This document shows positions 61,487-64,000 of a DNA stretch of 64,000 nt, in pieces. The first letter of the stretch is position 1, and each line of letters starts with the position of its first letter. A program made the translations under genes and the position numbers. The stretch comes from Arthrobacter sp. AQ5-06. Lineage in GTDB: Bacteria; Actinomycetota; Actinomycetes; Actinomycetales; Micrococcaceae. Location of the stretch: positions 1-64,000 of the forward strand of contig NZ_QMKP01000003.1 of NCBI RefSeq assembly GCF_003287955.1, given 5' to 3'. The notes under the pieces were generated by a model. That model ran no database searches. It was given only the letters and a program-made list of their open reading frames with translations, and was not told where the DNA came from.

Positions 61487-62581
61487 TCAGGATGCCCGGC
61501 TGACCGTGGCTTCCGCCAGCTTCCGCAGGGCAGTCTTGGGCAGTTCGTCCAGCGGCAACTGTTCCAGCGCCTCATACGCCGCGGCGCCGAATTCGTTGAT
61601 CAGCACTTCAGTCGCCTGGAGCGCCCCCGACTCTTCGATGATCCGGCGGATCTCGGCCACGTCGGCGTCGCCCAGGTCAGGGCTGCCCAGCTTCGCATCG
61701 ATAAATGCCGATTCTGCGGTGGATGCCTGGCCCAGCGCGAGGGCGATGAGTACGGTCCGCTTACCTTCACGGAGATCGTCACCTGCCGGCTTGCCTGTAG
61801 TGACAGGGTCCCCAAAGACGCCCAGGACGTCATCGCGCAGTTGGAACGCCTCGCCCAGCGGTAACGCGAAGGCCGAGTAGCCCCGGAGCAACTCGTCCGG
61901 AGCGCCCGCCAAGGCGCCGCCAAGCGCCAGCGGGTGCTCAGTGGAATATTTGGCGGACTTGAACCTGATGATGGACTGTGCTCTTGTCACCGCTCCGGCC
62001 CGGTCCCTGACAGGACCGGCCACTTCCTCCAGGATGTCAAGATACTGCCCCGCCATTACCTCGGCACGCATGAGGTTGAAGATCAGCCGCGCCCTGCTGC
62101 CCGCAGCCGCCTGTTCGCCGATGTCCGTGAAGGCCTCCTCGCTGAAGGAGAGGCACAGATCCCCGGTCAGGATGGCGGCTGCATGCCCAAACCGCTCGCT
62201 GTCCAGCGCCCAGCCTTGCGCTTGGTGCAGCTGGCTGAAGCGGCGATGCACGCTGGGCCCGCCGCGCCGCGTGTCCGAGCGGTCAATGATGTCGTCATGG
62301 ATAAGGGCAGCTGCCTGGAAAAGCTCCAGGGCCGATCCCGCCGTCACGATTTCCTCGGCCGCCTGCTCGCCGCTCGCGCCGCGCCACCCCCAGTAACACA
62401 TAAGGGCACGGAGCCTTTTGCCGCCGGTCACCAGGTTGGAAATGGAACCCATGATGGGGTCGATATCGGGTGAAATGGCAGCCATGAGGGATTGCCGCGT
62501 GGTGAGGAAGTCTGTCAGCTCACCGGCTACAGCGGCAACGAATGCAGTCTGCTCAATCCTCAACTGCTCCGAAACGCTCAC
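61487..62581 (-). CDS. idsA: Polyprenyl (geranylgeranyl) diphosphate synthase
   Basis: The protein has 364 residues of the trans-isoprenyl diphosphate synthase family. The first Asp-rich motif is IHDDIIDRSDTRRGGP near residue 94, the second LRDDVLGVFGDP near 247, with GKRLRAL near 54 and GDDLREGKRT near 267. It condenses allylic diphosphates with IPP; product length is not determined. GTG 62581 overlaps the lipoprotein stop. M. tuberculosis has idsA2 (Rv2173) in the same neighbourhood. Confidence 0.92.
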   Translation of the reverse strand: MSVSEQLRIEQTAFVAAVAGELTDFLTTRQSLMAAISPDIDPIMGSISNLVTGGKRLRALMCYWGWRGASGEQAAEEIVTAGSALELFQAAALIHDDIIDRSDTRRGGPSVHRRFSQLHQAQGWALDSERFGHAAAILTGDLCLSFSEEAFTDIGEQAAAGSRARLIFNLMRAEVMAGQYLDILEEVAGPVRDRAGAVTRAQSIIRFKSAKYSTEHPLALGGALAGAPDELLRGYSAFALPLGEAFQLRDDVLGVFGDPVTTGKPAGDDLREGKRTVLIALALGQASTAESAFIDAKLGSPDLGDADVAEIRRIIEESGALQATEVLINEFGAAAYEALEQLPLDELPKTALRKLAEATVSRAS

Positions 62582-63105
62582 TTGGCTGACTCAGCAGCCA
62601 CGTTGGCTCCGACGGTGAACGTGGAGACACCGGCTGCTTCCACGGCGGCGATGTTGACCGTCTCGGAGTCGTTCCGGACGAAGTCCTTGGAAGCAACAGC
62701 GCCCACAGCATCGCCGGGGACGGCTTTGAATCCCTGCCCCTCCAGGTGCTTTGTGTAGAAATCCACGACGGCGGCCGTCGGGGCGTTGATGCTGGCCACG
62801 AGTGCCGCCGTGGCGGGCGTTGACGTCTTGTCAAAGCTGCTCGAAATCACCCTGGCACCGGGCATCAGGGGGAGCAGTGTTTCCGGGAACCCTGCGACGA
62901 TTGTCCCAACAGTGGCGGAAGTTCCCGGCGACGCCGTCGGGCTGGCGGAGGCGGTAATGCTGGCGCTGCCCGATGCCGGTGAGGATGTAACTGAGGAGGA
63001 TGATGTCGCTCCAGGCTCTGCGGGGCTGCAGGCAGCGAGTGCCAGCATTGCGCCCGCGGCCAGTGCCGCTAATCCTGTTGGCTTAAGACTTCTCATGACG
63101 GTCAC
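62578..63105 (-). CDS. Secreted lipoprotein of unknown function
   Basis: The protein has 175 residues from GTG 63105, 9 bases after AGGAGG (63115-63120 on the + strand); ATG 63096 is also in frame. The lipobox is LALAAC with the Cys near residue 26, followed by a Ser/Thr/Ala-rich linker. The folded part has a FYTKHLEGQGFKAV stretch. It is probably attached to the outer face of the membrane. It overlaps idsA and is divergent from dinB. Confidence 0.85.
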   Translation of the reverse strand: MTVMRSLKPTGLAALAAGAMLALAACSPAEPGATSSSSVTSSPASGSASITASASPTASPGTSATVGTIVAGFPETLLPLMPGARVISSSFDKTSTPATAALVASINAPTAAVVDFYTKHLEGQGFKAVPGDAVGAVASKDFVRNDSETVNIAAVEAAGVSTFTVGANVAAESAK

Positions 63106-63166
63106 AGGGACTGTCCTCCTGGTGTTGATGCCGGATTCAGCCTCCAGTTTAGTCAGTACCAACCGA

Positions 63167-63172
63167 TACAAT
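63167..63172 (+). promoter_or_regulatory. -10 element of dinB
   Basis: TACAAT lies 8 bases before GTG 63180, so dinB is probably leaderless. No convincing -35 or LexA box is seen. Confidence 0.6.
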
Positions 63173-63179
63173 TGCCGGT

Positions 63180-64000
63180 GTGGGGCCTGAGCGGAACAAC
63201 CAGTACACCGAAGCGGGTCTTCGTGAGCTCCGGCGTAACTGCATCATGCACGTCGACATGGATGCATTCTTCGTCTCCGTGGAGCTTCGCACGCGGCCGG
63301 AACTCCGCGGCAAGCCAGTGATTGTCGGATTTCCTGCGGACCGCTCGGTAGTCCTCTCGGCGTCGTATGAGGCCCGCGCCTTCGGAGTGAAGTCCGCCAT
63401 GCCCATGGTGGTCGCAGCCAGGATGTGCCCCAAAGCAGTCATCATTGAACCGCGCCACAAGCTGTACTACGAGGTTTCCGCCCAGCTGATGGAAATCTTC
63501 GAGTCCATCACCGATCTGGTGGAGCCGTTGAGTGTCGACGAAGCCTTCCTGGACGTCGGCGGCGCCATCCGGCGGTTGGGACCCCCCCGCGCAATCGGTG
63601 AACTGATCCGACGCCGGGTGGCTGCCGAACTGGGCATTACAGCCTCCGTGGGCATAGCAGCCAGTAAGTTCGTAGCCAAAATTGCTTCCACGCGTTGCAA
63701 GCCTGACGGGCTGTTGCTGATTGGACCCGACGAGACCGTGCCCTACCTCCACAGTCTGCCCGTCGGGGCTTTGTGGGGCATAGGCGCCAAGACCACGGAC
63801 GTCCTTGCCCGGATGGGCATCAGGACCGTGGCGGACGTGGCGGCCACGCCGGTGTCCTCCCTTAAGAAAATGCTGGGTGCCACCGGTGAGCACGTCTACC
63901 GGTTGTCGTGGGGGATCGATCCGCGGCCCGTGACCCCCGTGCGGCTTGAGAAGAGCATCGGGGCTGAAGAGACCTTCGCCGTGGACACCGGCGATGACGC
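63180..64000 (+). CDS. dinB: DNA polymerase IV, 5' part
   Basis: The gene runs off the window. The visible 273 residues from GTG 63180 include the Y-family palm motifs IMHVDMDAFFVSVEL near residue 23 and PLSVDEAFLDVGG near 115 (three metal-binding acidic residues), the YEARAFGVKSAMP finger segment near 60 and a thumb/HhH region (LPVGALWGIGAKT). It synthesises across DNA lesions. ATG 63246, at the catalytic motif itself, is too late. Promoter position supports the GTG. Confidence 0.93.
   Translation, partial: MGPERNNQYTEAGLRELRRNCIMHVDMDAFFVSVELRTRPELRGKPVIVGFPADRSVVLSASYEARAFGVKSAMPMVVAARMCPKAVIIEPRHKLYYEVSAQLMEIFESITDLVEPLSVDEAFLDVGGAIRRLGPPRAIGELIRRRVAAELGITASVGIAASKFVAKIASTRCKPDGLLLIGPDETVPYLHSLPVGALWGIGAKTTDVLARMGIRTVADVAATPVSSLKKMLGATGEHVYRLSWGIDPRPVTPVRLEKSIGAEETFAVDTGDD

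Overview
The window is high-GC (roughly 65%) bacterial chromosome with actinobacterial gene content and gene order. The markers are a GarA/OdhI-type FHA protein with an ETTS phospho-motif, an Rv2175c-type protein next to a PASTA-domain kinase, a class II DAHP synthase, a TlyA methyltransferase, FtsR-type MerR regulators and several apparently leaderless genes. The combination suggests Micrococcaceae of the Arthrobacter/Pseudarthrobacter group. That placement is inferred from gene content and protein resemblance, not from a search.

Layout. (1) 1-11099 is core: the tail of a 5S rRNA gene, then a + strand run of repeat/TPR protein, HAD phosphatase, small protein, tlyA, nadK and recN, followed by a minus-strand DUF2867-like gene, pyrG, a Nudix hydrolase and xerD. 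The order parallels Mycobacterium tuberculosis Rv1691-Rv1696 and Rv1699-Rv1701. (2) 11135-31740 is an accessory catabolic block set between xerD and parA. It holds a MutT-like Nudix gene, insertion-sequence debris, a fatty-acid degradation operon with its own TetR regulator, a GAF-LuxR regulator with an MHS-type transporter, a decayed LAxTG surface-protein gene, a complete methylcitrate operon (gntR-prpD-prpB-prpC) divergent from prpE, and a CitA/CitB-like two-component system divergent from dctA. (3) 31983-40102 is core again: parA-scpA-scpB-rluB-tyrA-cmk-plsC-der, then tRNA-Pro(GGG) with a strong terminator. (4) 40136-46052 holds a DNA glycosylase with a membrane-protein partner, gcvH-garA-ftsR-DUF151-merR (Rv1826-Rv1830 order) and an orphan ParA-like ATPase. 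(5) 46053-64000 holds pyc, fadD, a ROK kinase, two tandem paralogous hydrolases, plsC, aroG, a PASTA kinase, a LysM/transglycosylase, an Rv2175c homologue, idsA, a lipoprotein and the start of dinB.

How the genes work together. The accessory block can be read as one carbon route. Acyl-CoA ligase, dehydrogenase, hydroxyacyl-CoA dehydrogenase and thiolase shorten acyl chains; propionyl-CoA from odd chains or propionate (PrpE) enters the methylcitrate cycle (PrpC, PrpD, PrpB) and leaves as pyruvate and succinate; the dicarboxylate transporter and its sensor handle C4 acids. Pyruvate carboxylase and GarA, elsewhere in the window, act on the same TCA node. The cell-envelope block near the right end joins a PASTA kinase, its likely substrate, a LysM hydrolase and polyprenyl/phospholipid synthesis.

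The strongest non-gene signals are regulatory. They are two copies of TGANACTNAGTNTCA bracketing a consensus -35 in front of a leaderless fatty-acid operon; two GTGTATACAY palindromes in the prp divergent region; two TACCAAATNATNNATA direct repeats before dctA; and a 9-bp-period hexamer array upstream of the LysM hydrolase that resembles MtrA sites. I did not find a CRISPR array, an intact mobile element, a prophage or a clearly novel defence system.
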